Below, in pieces: positions 1 through 8,709 of a stretch of DNA of 64,000 bases. The position numbers were made by a program, and so were the translations under genes. The stretch's first letter is position 1. Every line of letters starts with the position of its first letter. The stretch is from JBBDYD01 sp040901865 (lineage in GTDB: Bacteria > Bacteroidota > Ignavibacteria > UBA10030). The stretch spans positions 27,536 to 91,535 of the forward strand of contig JBBDYD010000142.1 in NCBI GenBank assembly GCA_040901865.1, given 5' to 3'. The notes under the pieces are model-generated. The model did not search any database, was not told where the DNA came from, and worked only from the letters and a program-made list of their open reading frames with translations.

Positions 1-2
1 TT

Positions 3-512
3 TCAATTTTGGCCCAGATCGAAATTATCGCCAACGATGCCGAAAAAGTGAAGGGGTTACGATCGTTCAAAACATCCGGAGTGAAGGATGTTCTCGAACC
101 GATTGCATTGGATCTTGCGCATCATTATGAACGAAACGACGATTTGGTCATGATGATCAGCGATTTTTCTGCGGGGTGCTCTGCCGAATATCTCTCGAAG
201 ATGGCATTTGAACTCATTGACAATGCTCTGAAATTCTCGTCTAAAGGTCAGAAGATCCAGGTCTCCGCTCTTCCCTCGGATGGAAATTTTTCGCTGATCG
301 TCACGGATTTTGGCCGCGGAATGACGCCGCAGCAGATGAACGACGTCCAATCGTTTGCCACACTCCACTCACGATTGCATGAAGACCGGTTCTTTGGCTG
401 GGGGCTTGTGGTCACAAAACGACTCGTTGAGCTTCATGGTGGCTCGCTTGTGCTCGCCAGCGCCGGGGCGGCCGGAATGATGGCAAAGATCCTTCTCCCC
501 TCGGGTTCCTGA
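3..512 (+). CDS. Sensor histidine kinase, C-terminal ATPase part (5' cut by window edge)
   Basis: This is the ATP-binding catalytic (HATPase_c) half of a two-component histidine kinase. The N box reads FELIDNALKFS, the G1 box DFGRGM, and the G2 region FFGWGLVV followed by ELHGG, all in normal order. The frame is open from the window edge, so the TTG at position 9 is not a credible start. The phosphoacceptor histidine and any sensor domain lie outside the window. The gene ends just before a hairpin that separates it from the convergent VWA gene. Its partner cannot be named; the REC genes from 3886 onward are candidates by proximity only. Confidence 0.85.
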   Translation, partial: SILAQIEIIANDAEKVKGLRSFKTSGVKDVLEPIALDLAHHYERNDDLVMMISDFSAGCSAEYLSKMAFELIDNALKFSSKGQKIQVSALPSDGNFSLIVTDFGRGMTPQQMNDVQSFATLHSRLHEDRFFGWGLVVTKRLVELHGGSLVLASAGAAGMMAKILLPSGS

Positions 513-523
513 TTCTCAAAACA

Positions 524-547
524 AACCCGGTTCACCTGAACCGGGTT
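524..547. terminator. Bidirectional hairpin between convergent genes
   Basis: An 11-bp perfect stem (524-534 with 537-547, centred on AACCCGGTTCA) sits between the stop codons of the kinase fragment and the minus-strand VWA gene. Short A-rich and T-rich flanks make it usable in both directions, although neither side has a long T tract. Confidence 0.6.
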
Positions 548-575
548 CAAAATTTCCCCCTCCGAAAATACCAAG

Positions 576-1910
576 TTACTGATTGTTCTTCTGAATCCGA
601 TAATTGTCGTACTGGATTGACTTCTTTGCCCTGCGATGATCACCGGAGCTGTCTTTCAAGGCTTTCTTGAACGCGTCGAGTCTCCCTAACTGGTCCAGCA
701 GGATGCCTCCGGACTCCGGAGACTCGGCCGCAGGGGAAGACCTGAGAAATGTTCCAGCGCTCTCAAGTTCTTGGAGCGCCTGTTCTTCATTGCCGCTGTC
801 AAGAGCCTCCATGGCTTTCTCCACCGTGCGGGTTGATACGGCAATGTCCGCTTTTGCCTGCGCGTCCAGATTTCTTCTCTCTTCAACCGCCTCGAGATTC
901 CGGGAGTATTCAACGGAAATATCAAAGGGCTTCGGAGATTGCAGTGAAGAGTTGTCGGTTTCATATCTCAATGAGCCGCGGGCGAGAGCAAGGGTTCCGG
1001 ATCCTGCGGGAATCCGAAGCTCCACGGTGACCTCCTGGGTATGGCCTGCCGCCAGGTCTCCCAATGAAATACTGCATCGGTTTCCTTCAGTGGTCCACGG
1101 GTAACCAATGACATCGGCGATCTGAACTCCGGTTCCGAATGTGAGCTCCAGCGTGGAGTTCTGAGCAAGAATTGTTGTCATAGCGTCGAACTCACGACGG
1201 AGGATGTGCGCGATCGAGTGCGGACTTTCGATGAAGTAATAGTTTCCACCTCCGTACTCTGCTAATCCAACCATGAGGTTCTCATTGTAATCGAGTCCCA
1301 CACCAATAGTCGTGAGAGAAATCGATTGTGAACGATATCGCCGCGCAATCTTGTTCAGAGCATGAGGATCGGTTATCCCCTGGTTCGCAAGACCGTCAGA
1401 CAGAAGGACAACGCGGTTCACAAATTCGCGGGAGGCCGTCGCAGCAACCTGTTCGAGCCCCTTCACCATCCCGCCCCCGAGGTTGGTCGATCCGCGCGGG
1501 AAGATCTGTTCGACCAACCGGTGGATTTCCCGCTTGTCTCGTACCCTCCCGGGCGGTCTGAGAACCTCAACGATGTCGTCATACATTACTATGGAAAGTA
1601 GGTCGTCAGGCGAAAGGCGGTCCACAAGTGACAACAATGCTGACTTTGCATAGTGAATCTTTCGTTCATCTGCCATTGATCCGCTGCGATCAAGTACGAT
1701 CGACAGGTTCATGGGTTTCTTCCGGGGAACGTCGAATGTGGGAGGAGAGATCGAAATTTGAAGAAATACGGTCCCGCCCATGAACGGAACGAGCGGGCAA
1801 TTGACCCTGCCTGAAAGCAGAATGGGTTCTCCGGGTTCATGGGCCTGCACCGGGGTCCTGTGTCCAAATAAAAGGGCCGCCGCGTATGCAAACATTGCAA
1901 GGGTTTTCAT
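576..1910 (-). CDS. Secreted von Willebrand factor A (VWA) domain protein
   Basis: A 444-residue exported protein with a cleavable signal peptide (likely cut after VQA at residue 23). The VWA domain spans roughly residues 66-235. Its metal-ion-dependent adhesion site is complete: DRSGS at 74-78, the threonine in GSTNL, and the aspartate in LSDG. A beta-rich segment follows, then a helical charged C-terminus. The overall plan resembles the YfbK/TerY-like bacterial VWA proteins, but no partner domain is visible. GGAGG lies just upstream of the ATG. It is divergent from the sigma/anti-sigma pair with a 116-bp shared control region, so it may be a target or sensor of that system; this is inference. 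Confidence 0.85.
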   Translation of the reverse strand: MKTLAMFAYAAALLFGHRTPVQAHEPGEPILLSGRVNCPLVPFMGGTVFLQISISPPTFDVPRKKPMNLSIVLDRSGSMADERKIHYAKSALLSLVDRLSPDDLLSIVMYDDIVEVLRPPGRVRDKREIHRLVEQIFPRGSTNLGGGMVKGLEQVAATASREFVNRVVLLSDGLANQGITDPHALNKIARRYRSQSISLTTIGVGLDYNENLMVGLAEYGGGNYYFIESPHSIAHILRREFDAMTTILAQNSTLELTFGTGVQIADVIGYPWTTEGNRCSISLGDLAAGHTQEVTVELRIPAGSGTLALARGSLRYETDNSSLQSPKPFDISVEYSRNLEAVEERRNLDAQAKADIAVSTRTVEKAMEALDSGNEEQALQELESAGTFLRSSPAAESPESGGILLDQLGRLDAFKKALKDSSGDHRRAKKSIQYDNYRIQKNNQ

Positions 1911-2026
1911 GGAATCCTCCGAGTTGTTTGAATAAAGACGCCGTTCTTTCTACATTACCGGAGCGTCATTCCCGGTTATCTGCATTCACCTTCTGAGTGT
2001 CAATGTCATTCATGCTAGAAAGGTAA

Positions 2027-2599
2027 ATGGCACCTCCTACGTTTTTTCTCACTCGAGATGCCAGAATCCTTGACCTGATCCGAAGGGGGGACGAAGAGGC
2101 GCTTGTCATGCTCTTCCATGATACCAGGGCCACTGTGACTGATTTGGTTCTTCGAAACAACGGCTCATTGGATGATGCCGAGGATATCCTGCAGGAGGCG
2201 CTCGTGATCCTCTGGAAACGGGTGAGGAGCAACAAATTCGAACATGCTGCGAAACTCAGCACATTCGTATTTGGCGTGGCAAGGAACCTCTGGCTTCGGG
2301 TGCTCGCGGGTCGTAAACGGGAGCCGTTGATGCCTGTCGATTACGATCCCGCCGACACGGGCGATTCTTTCGAGGAATCCCTGCTTCGCGATGAAGAGGC
2401 GGAGCTCGTTCGGCGGGCGCTCGATACGATCGACGTATCGTGCCGGAAGTTGCTCCTTCTGTTCTATTGGGAGGAACGGTCGATGGAAGAGATTGCCGGG
2501 ATCATGGGATTTGCAAATTCCGCCACAGCGAAATCAAAAAAATACCAGTGCAAAAAGCATCTTGAGGTGATTTTGAAGTCTTTCGAGGCTGATCAATGA
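2027..2599 (+). CDS. ECF-type RNA polymerase sigma factor
   Basis: A 190-residue sigma-70 family protein with regions 2 and 4 only. Region 2 (about 20-90) contains the core-binding helix DAEDILQEALVILWKR and a promoter-melting segment ending GVARNLW. Region 4 (about 125-180) ends with a helix-turn-helix around ERSMEEIAGIMG. The acidic linker between them is typical of ECF factors. AAAGG lies a few bases upstream of the ATG. The stop overlaps the next gene's start by four bases, and that gene is its predicted anti-sigma factor, so the pair is translationally coupled. Confidence 0.9.
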   Translation: MAPPTFFLTRDARILDLIRRGDEEALVMLFHDTRATVTDLVLRNNGSLDDAEDILQEALVILWKRVRSNKFEHAAKLSTFVFGVARNLWLRVLAGRKREPLMPVDYDPADTGDSFEESLLRDEEAELVRRALDTIDVSCRKLLLLFYWEERSMEEIAGIMGFANSATAKSKKYQCKKHLEVILKSFEADQ

Positions 2600-3546
2600 G
2601 AAACGAACATTGGACCGACGATTCCGAGCTTGTGGAATTGTTTGTCTCGGGGAACATGAGGTCGGAACGCACAAGAGATCTTGAAGCTCACTTGGCTCTC
2701 TGCGTGTCTTGCAGAAAGATTGTTGATCGGGAAGTTCTCGTGAGGGAGGGGATACGGCTGTACGCGCGTAACACTTTGAAACGCCGACTCCGGGAACGCT
2801 TGAGCCTTATTCCTGCATCCGGTGTTCCGTGGCCGCATATTCTCAGCGCTGCCGCTATGCTGATCATCATCGTTGGAATCGGAATTCAAACGCAGTGGTG
2901 GAAGTCCGCTGAACCAACGCTGCATGATTCGGATGTGAGCCGGGCCGATTCAATACGAAGCCGCGACTACCCCGCTGCTGAACGTAGTGCTCCGCCTGCT
3001 GAGGAACTACGGGCAGCGGCCGAATTGTCAGTGGAAGACAGGATAGACGAAATGAGGGCTGTGGAGACTGATAGACAACTCAGGAGGGAGAGTGTCCCTC
3101 ATGAAACCCAACCCTCGGCAGGTTTTGCGCAATCACATGTGCAACAAACGGGAAGTATTGTCTGGGTTACAGGAATAATCCTGACTGAAGAGCCGACCGT
3201 CGCTTCCAGGGCGGATAAGGGAATCTTCATGGCTGAAAAAGAGGTTGCGAACGTTCCGAAACAGCTTTCAAAGGACATTGCTGGTCCGAGGATTGCTGCT
3301 TCACAAAAACCGCGCAGGATGCTTCCCCTCGCGCAGCAGGCGGGGGTACTGGGGATGCGGGAAGTCGTGACAGCGCTTGAGGAGAAGAATGACTCGCTCT
3401 ATATGACCATCTTCACCGATGATCGCGAACTCCAATCTCAGGAACTTCGCATCAATCCTGTGACAGACGATTCGATAATCGTAACATCGGGCAGGGCGAG
3501 AATAGCGTTCAAAATTCCCGGCGAGATGAAAGGAAAGATTCAATGA
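2596..3546 (+). CDS. Zinc-finger anti-sigma factor, single-pass membrane protein
   Basis: A 316-residue membrane protein. The N-terminal cytoplasmic part carries the HxxxCxxC zinc-binding anti-sigma motif (His32, Cys36, Cys39). A transmembrane helix follows at about residues 80-98. The large C-terminal part would be periplasmic and has no domain I recognise. By family rule it binds and inhibits the sigma factor encoded by the preceding gene, with which it overlaps by ATGA. The signal that releases the sigma factor cannot be read from the sequence. Confidence 0.85.
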   Translation: MRNEHWTDDSELVELFVSGNMRSERTRDLEAHLALCVSCRKIVDREVLVREGIRLYARNTLKRRLRERLSLIPASGVPWPHILSAAAMLIIIVGIGIQTQWWKSAEPTLHDSDVSRADSIRSRDYPAAERSAPPAEELRAAAELSVEDRIDEMRAVETDRQLRRESVPHETQPSAGFAQSHVQQTGSIVWVTGIILTEEPTVASRADKGIFMAEKEVANVPKQLSKDIAGPRIAASQKPRRMLPLAQQAGVLGMREVVTALEEKNDSLYMTIFTDDRELQSQELRINPVTDDSIIVTSGRARIAFKIPGEMKGKIQ

Positions 3547-3651
3547 CGGTGTTGAAACCATTGCTTTCTTAGTGCCCGCCTGTTTCGCAGAGGATTTTCG
3601 GCTAATATCGCTCTAACCTCCTTTGTTTGAATCAGTTAGGTCTCCTTCACC

Positions 3652-3680
3652 TTGACTTTCTGCTCCGAACTCGTTAATTT
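3652..3680 (+). promoter_or_regulatory. Predicted promoter of the signalling operon
   Basis: TTGACT (3652-3657), a 17-base spacer, then TAATTT (3675-3680). It lies in the only sizeable gap between the anti-sigma gene and the REC genes. The predicted transcript start near 3687 leaves a short leader before the small ORF at 3713. Confidence 0.5.
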
Positions 3681-3712
3681 CAGTTGGAAATAAATCAAGG
3701 TGGTCTTTTGGT

Positions 3713-3889
3713 TTGTATGCTTCTCCGGTTCCGATAAAGCATTACAATAAGATTGTGGACTTCCACACGACTGGAGAGCTCACGGTGGCTGGAAACCACG
3801 TTCTGCACCTTCAACGTTCGCATCCTCCCGATTTCTCCCAACCGCGCTCAGGCACCGGATTTATCAAATCATTGAAGTCCAGAACGTGA
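3713..3889 (+). CDS. Small protein of 58 residues, coupled to the TPR-REC gene
   Basis: A small ORF starting at TTG, with AAGGTGG about 10 bases upstream. Its TGA stop overlaps the GTG start of the next gene as GTGA (3886-3889), the usual arrangement for translational coupling. The product begins MYASPVPIKHYNKIVDFHTT and ends FIKSLKSRT. It has no signal peptide, no membrane segment and no motif I know. The codon choices look like those of neighbouring genes. Against it are the TTG start and the small size. It would be the first gene of the signalling operon. Confidence 0.5.
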   Translation: MYASPVPIKHYNKIVDFHTTGELTVAGNHVLHLQRSHPPDFSQPRSGTGFIKSLKSRT

Positions 3890-5370
3890 ACTTAAAGGCG
3901 GCAAATACGGCAAAGCCGGTAACAATCCCTGTTTCTCAAAAGGACAAAGACGCCGCAAAAATGTGTCTCGTTCTTGCTGACAAGTTTCTCAAGGAATCAA
4001 GTTTTGTGCAAGCACGGGCGGAGGTGGCCAAGGCACAAAAGCTTGACCCGACAAATCCCTATGCCTACGCGTTCCTTGACAGAATAACATATTTCGAGGA
4101 GCAGAAGAAAAAGGAAGCGCCCTCACCCGAGGCAGCAGCTCCTCCCGTTCCACAGGAAATAGAACCACCCAGGGTCGAGCCCAAGGGAACTCAAGTTTCA
4201 CCTCCTCCCAAACAACCAGAACCAAAAACGGAATCGGTACCTCCAAAGCCAGGTTCACCGCCGCAAATAAAGAAGGAATCAATTCCGCCTCCCGTGGAGA
4301 AAAGGCAGGATTCACCGCCCCCGGCTAGGCCGATAGTTCCTCTGCCAACGTCCAACCCGACTCAACGGACAGCCCCGGCGGATGTCCAGAAGGCGAAACC
4401 CGAAAACATTGTCGAAGCGTCCCGCTCCGTTATTGCCGATGTCATCGCAACAAGGGGAAAGCCCCCGGCTCCGAACAATCCGCCTGGTATTGCGGATATG
4501 CTGAATGAGCTCTCACAGGCTTCACAACAGCATGCGCCCAATGCTCCGCGGGGAGATGTTGACTCGAAGCTGGATGAGATGAAGAGGCAGATCGAGATGC
4601 TTACCAAATCTCTCGAGCAGGAACGGGTCGTCCGGGAGGAAATGAACCAGCAACAGCTCAAGGGGGCAATCAAGCAAGTGCGAACAACGCTGGAGAAGGC
4701 ATGGGCGAACGGAGCGCCAAAGGATGCGGAACTCGAGAAGCTTCATGACCTTGCGGTCAGTCTTGGAATTCCGGAAGATGTCATTCACACGTTAAATCGC
4801 GAAGTGAAGCTGGACATGTACAGCCGGGCAGTGAAGGAAGTGGTCGCAAAACAGAATCTCCTGAGAAATTCTTCAAGGACCCTCGAATGGTTACGCAAGG
4901 TGTACTCGGTATCCCTTGATGAGTATCTTGAGTACGAATCAAAATTCCTCATGGATCTTGTTGCCGATCAATATAAAGGAACCATCCTTCTGGTGTCAGG
5001 GGAGGAAAAATCGCCGAAAGACATCGGGCAAAAACTGAAGTCAATGGGATACGCTGTGGTCAACGCATCGTCGCCCGAAAATGCACTTGAAAAAATCGAA
5101 AAAATCAATCCTCATTTCATTCTTTGCGACATGGAGTTTTCGCAAGGGTATCTGAGCGGAATCAAATTCCTCCATGTGCTCAGGGCAAATTCGAAGTTCA
5201 GTTACATCCCGTTCATCCTGTTGTGTCAACCCAATGAGGTGAGTCAGTTCAATTCTTCGGATTTGCGGCCGACCGAAGGGTTTATTGAAAAACCCTTTGA
5301 AATGGAAACACTCAATGCGGTCATGAATGAAAAATTAATGGCTTTCAGGCAATATCTTTCATCGCTGTAG
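3886..5370 (+). CDS. TPR-like / Pro-rich / C-terminal REC domain protein
   Basis: A 494-residue cytoplasmic protein. Residues 20-75 look like a TPR pair (repeated Ala/Leu helices ending LDPTNPYAYAFLDR). Residues 80-170 are a proline/lysine-rich linker. Residues 220-260 form a coiled coil, followed by a helical stretch. The C-terminal receiver domain begins about 365, with phosphoacceptor Asp415 in LCDME and a lysine in IEKPFE. A C-terminal REC behind a scaffold-like N-terminus is unusual. The start is a GTG that overlaps the preceding small ORF; the next in-frame ATG is 25 codons in. It probably acts as a scaffold or adaptor in the phosphorelay encoded downstream, but no output domain is visible. 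Confidence 0.75.
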   Translation: MNLKAANTAKPVTIPVSQKDKDAAKMCLVLADKFLKESSFVQARAEVAKAQKLDPTNPYAYAFLDRITYFEEQKKKEAPSPEAAAPPVPQEIEPPRVEPKGTQVSPPPKQPEPKTESVPPKPGSPPQIKKESIPPPVEKRQDSPPPARPIVPLPTSNPTQRTAPADVQKAKPENIVEASRSVIADVIATRGKPPAPNNPPGIADMLNELSQASQQHAPNAPRGDVDSKLDEMKRQIEMLTKSLEQERVVREEMNQQQLKGAIKQVRTTLEKAWANGAPKDAELEKLHDLAVSLGIPEDVIHTLNREVKLDMYSRAVKEVVAKQNLLRNSSRTLEWLRKVYSVSLDEYLEYESKFLMDLVADQYKGTILLVSGEEKSPKDIGQKLKSMGYAVVNASSPENALEKIEKINPHFILCDMEFSQGYLSGIKFLHVLRANSKFSYIPFILLCQPNEVSQFNSSDLRPTEGFIEKPFEMETLNAVMNEKLMAFRQYLSSL

Positions 5371-5399
5371 GATTTATCTCCTAACGAAAGGGTGCATGT

Positions 5400-5774
5400 A
5401 TGAGCAAAGTCGTTTTGCTTGCGGAAGATGATGAAGATAACAGGGATTTGGTGCAATTTGTCCTGATGAGAAGCAAAATGGACATCGAACTGATCCTCGC
5501 GGAGAACGGGAAGCAGGCTGTGGAGATGGCAAAAGCGAAAATGCCCAATCTTATCCTTATGGACATGCAAATGCCTGTCATGGATGGATGGACCGCCGTC
5601 CCGCTGCTTAAGGCGGATTCCAAGACCCAGGGAATTCCGGTTATTGCCTTTACCGCCCAGGCAAAACCCGAAGACAGGGCCCGCACTCACGAAATCGGAT
5701 GCGTTGAGCACTATACAAAACCCATGGATCCAGAGGAATTGCTCGCTCTGATCCAGAAGTATCTAAAGGTGTAG
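5400..5774 (+). CDS. Single-domain response regulator (CheY-like)
   Basis: A 124-residue stand-alone receiver domain. It has the acidic pair EDDED near residue 10, phosphoacceptor Asp55 in LMDMQMP, the Thr/Ser site in IAFTAQ, and the conserved lysine in YTKPMD. There is no output domain, so it should act as a phosphate shuttle or by binding a protein. It lies 29 bases after the TPR-REC gene and 45 bases before the hybrid kinase, in one operon. Confidence 0.9.
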   Translation: MSKVVLLAEDDEDNRDLVQFVLMRSKMDIELILAENGKQAVEMAKAKMPNLILMDMQMPVMDGWTAVPLLKADSKTQGIPVIAFTAQAKPEDRARTHEIGCVEHYTKPMDPEELLALIQKYLKV

Positions 5775-5819
5775 GAAAAGATCCTCAGCAATCGGATCAC
5801 CGGTATCAAGGAGAAGAGT

Positions 5820-8690
5820 ATGTTCAGGTCCAAGCTTTATTGGAGGGTTTTTGCAAACTTCGCGTTGCTGTTGATCCTTCTGACAGCAATGACTTTCTTG
5901 ACTCTCAATATCTTGTCTCAAATCGAGCGAAGCTATGGCCTGGCGGCGGGCGATGTCAAGGTTCTGAATAACCTCCATCGCCTCACCGCGATCCTCACGG
6001 ATACCCCGGTTGCCGCCGATGATTATGCGATGACACTTACCGAAGAATCCAAAACGCGGTATGAAAGCCTATGGAAAGAAATTGACGGGCAAATTGCGAT
6101 GATTCAACGCGACCTGAGCGACTCGCTGATGATTGCGTCTTTGCGCAATATCCGCGGGTACTACTTCCAGTGGATGGAAAACGTCGGAGACAAGAAGATG
6201 TTGCTCGCGGAGCAACGGGAACAAAACAAGAATTTCAATGCTGAGTTCGTTGCCCTGAGCGAGGTCGAATCACGAAACAGGTATCTCGAAAACGCCCTTT
6301 CCCAACTTCGGGAACTTCGACGGCGCCTTGCCGGCGGTCAGACGAGAAGTATTGAACTCGCCAGCAACCTGAGCAGGACGATCGGCGATTTCATCGGTCT
6401 CGTGAACATTCTTATAGCGGTTTTTGCCATAGCGCTCGGCTTTGTTCTCACGCGCTCCATCACAAACCCCGTCAGGCTTCTGAAGGTTGGCACCCAGAAG
6501 ATGATGGCCGGGAAATTTGAGCCCATTGAGCTGAATCGTACCGATGAGCTGGGAGAACTCGCTGCTGATTTCAACCAAATGGCGGCGATGCTCGGAAACA
6601 CGTATACCCGCCTCAACGCGTATTCAGAACTGGTAACCGCCCTGAATAGTCATGTGGATATTCAAGACGTTGAGATCTACAGTCTGAATCTGATTTGTCA
6701 TCATGCCAATGCAAATGTCGGAGCGCTCTACCTCTTGAACCGGCAAACCGATATGCTCGAGCTTTCTGCAGGGTATGCCCTCCGGGCGGGCGGACCGCAG
6801 AAAAGCTTCGCCATCGGAGAAGGCATCCCCGGACAATGCGCCAAAGAGCTTCGCACGGTTGAAATTTCAGACATACCCCCGGATTTGGGATTCTCCATCG
6901 ATACGGGACTTGTGGAAGTGGCCCCACGGTATCTGATAGCCGCTCCGGTGATGTTCCAGGATCGACTGCTCGGCGTACTCGTGCTGGGGTCCATGGCACC
7001 CTTCGATGAACTGAAAAAAGATATTATTCATAACTCCGTTCCGCAGGTCGGTGTCGCTCTTACGAATGCGAAGAACAATGATGCGGCCCTGAAACTCTCG
7101 CGGGAAATTGCGGTAAAAAACGAAGAGCTGAACAAGAAGAATTCGGAGCTCGAAAAGGCCTACAGGGTAAAATCCGAGTTTCTCGCCAGCATGTCTCATG
7201 AACTTCGCACACCGTTGAACTCCATCATTGGATTCAGCGCGGTACTCCTCGGCCCGACGGGGGATCCGCTGACGGCGGATCAACACATGGCTCTCGAAAA
7301 GGTCCTGAAGAACGGCAAACATCTTCTACAATTAATTAACGACATCCTCGACTTCTCAAAACTCGAGGCAGGACGCATGACGGTCAACGTCGAGTCAGAC
7401 AATGTGGCGAATATCATCTCCAACACGGTAATGACCGTTGAAATGCTTGTGAAACAAAAGGGCCTGGTGATGCGCCAGGAAATTGAACCGGGACTCCCGA
7501 TCCTGAATACAGACATTCTCAAGGTCAAGCAGGTTATTGTCAATCTTCTGTCCAACGCCGTCAAGTTCACGGAACATGGAGAGATCGTTCTTACGGTGAA
7601 AAGCGAGCCACAGGCAAGGATTTCCTTCGCTGTCAGGGACTCGGGGATCGGTATAGAGGAAAAGAACCTTCCCCTGATGTTTCAGGAATTCCAGCAGATC
7701 GACAGCAGTCATTCGAGAAAGTACAAAGGAACTGGGCTTGGCCTCCCGATCTCACGCCGGCTGGCACGGATGTTGGGCGGCGACCTCCTGGTCGAAAGTA
7801 CCTTCGGCAAGGGGTCGTTGTTCACGTTGACGATTCCCGTCGTGTTTACCGTTGATGCTGTCAAAGAGATCAAGCCGGTTTCTTTGCCCCAGGCGTCCGT
7901 GACAAAGGATTTCAAAACCACGCCCATCGCACTTGCGGTCGCACGAACGATTGGGCCGGATACAGGGACAAGGATACTCTGTATTGACGACGACCCGGAT
8001 GCAACGGAAATTCTGCGATCCTACCTGGTGCCCGACGGATACAATGTGACTGTTGCGTTTTCCGGTGATGAGGGAATCAAACTCGCCCGCACGATGAAAC
8101 CCGCCCTTATTACTCTGGACATTATGATGCCACAGAAAGACGGATGGCAGGTGCTCCGTGAACTCAAACGGGATCCGGCAACCAAGGATATTCCGGTGAT
8201 TATCCACTCCATGATTGACAATAAGCCGCTTGCAATGTCCCTCGGGGCCATCGACGTGATGCCCAAGCCGGTCGATTCACGTCAGCTGCTCCAACGAGTC
8301 CAAAAAGTGGTCAAATCCGATGATCAATTTGTTCTCGTCGTTGACGACAATAAAGATTATACACAGGCGATGAAAGAAATGCTTGAAGTTGAGGGCTTCA
8401 GCGTTCGTGTGGCAAACAGCGGTGAGGAAGCGCTCGAGGAACTGAAGAAAGCCGTCCCAGCCGTCATCTTTCTGGATGTCGTAATGCCGGGAATGGACGG
8501 GTTCCAGGTTGTTCGCCGGCTTCAATCAAATGACGCGTGGAGGAAAATTCCGGTCGTGATCCTGTCCGGGAAAGAATTGACAGACCGGGAACGCGATATG
8601 CTTCAATCGTCCATTACGGAAGTCATAAACAAAGATGATTCCAAGGAAGCGATAGCAAGTACAGTCAAAAGAATCCTGACATCAGTGTAA
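5820..8690 (+). CDS. Hybrid sensor histidine kinase with HAMP, GAF and two REC domains
   Basis: A 956-residue membrane kinase. TM1 is at about 10-30; an extracytoplasmic helical sensor of about 150 residues resembles a four-helix bundle; TM2 is at about 190-212; HAMP at 212-265; GAF at about 280-420. A short coiled coil leads to the DHp domain with phospho-His460 in MSHELRTPLN. The HATPase domain has N box NLLSNAVKFTEHG and GTGLGLPISRRL. REC1 has Asp767 and a lysine in MPKPV; REC2 has Asp886 and a lysine in INKDD. Two tandem receivers imply an internal relay or two exits. The next gene begins 19 bases downstream. Confidence 0.93.
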   Translation: MFRSKLYWRVFANFALLLILLTAMTFLTLNILSQIERSYGLAAGDVKVLNNLHRLTAILTDTPVAADDYAMTLTEESKTRYESLWKEIDGQIAMIQRDLSDSLMIASLRNIRGYYFQWMENVGDKKMLLAEQREQNKNFNAEFVALSEVESRNRYLENALSQLRELRRRLAGGQTRSIELASNLSRTIGDFIGLVNILIAVFAIALGFVLTRSITNPVRLLKVGTQKMMAGKFEPIELNRTDELGELAADFNQMAAMLGNTYTRLNAYSELVTALNSHVDIQDVEIYSLNLICHHANANVGALYLLNRQTDMLELSAGYALRAGGPQKSFAIGEGIPGQCAKELRTVEISDIPPDLGFSIDTGLVEVAPRYLIAAPVMFQDRLLGVLVLGSMAPFDELKKDIIHNSVPQVGVALTNAKNNDAALKLSREIAVKNEELNKKNSELEKAYRVKSEFLASMSHELRTPLNSIIGFSAVLLGPTGDPLTADQHMALEKVLKNGKHLLQLINDILDFSKLEAGRMTVNVESDNVANIISNTVMTVEMLVKQKGLVMRQEIEPGLPILNTDILKVKQVIVNLLSNAVKFTEHGEIVLTVKSEPQARISFAVRDSGIGIEEKNLPLMFQEFQQIDSSHSRKYKGTGLGLPISRRLARMLGGDLLVESTFGKGSLFTLTIPVVFTVDAVKEIKPVSLPQASVTKDFKTTPIALAVARTIGPDTGTRILCIDDDPDATEILRSYLVPDGYNVTVAFSGDEGIKLARTMKPALITLDIMMPQKDGWQVLRELKRDPATKDIPVIIHSMIDNKPLAMSLGAIDVMPKPVDSRQLLQRVQKVVKSDDQFVLVVDDNKDYTQAMKEMLEVEGFSVRVANSGEEALEELKKAVPAVIFLDVVMPGMDGFQVVRRLQSNDAWRKIPVVILSGKELTDRERDMLQSSITEVINKDDSKEAIASTVKRILTSV

Positions 8691-8709
8691 TTCACGGGGA
8701 CATTCTGCT

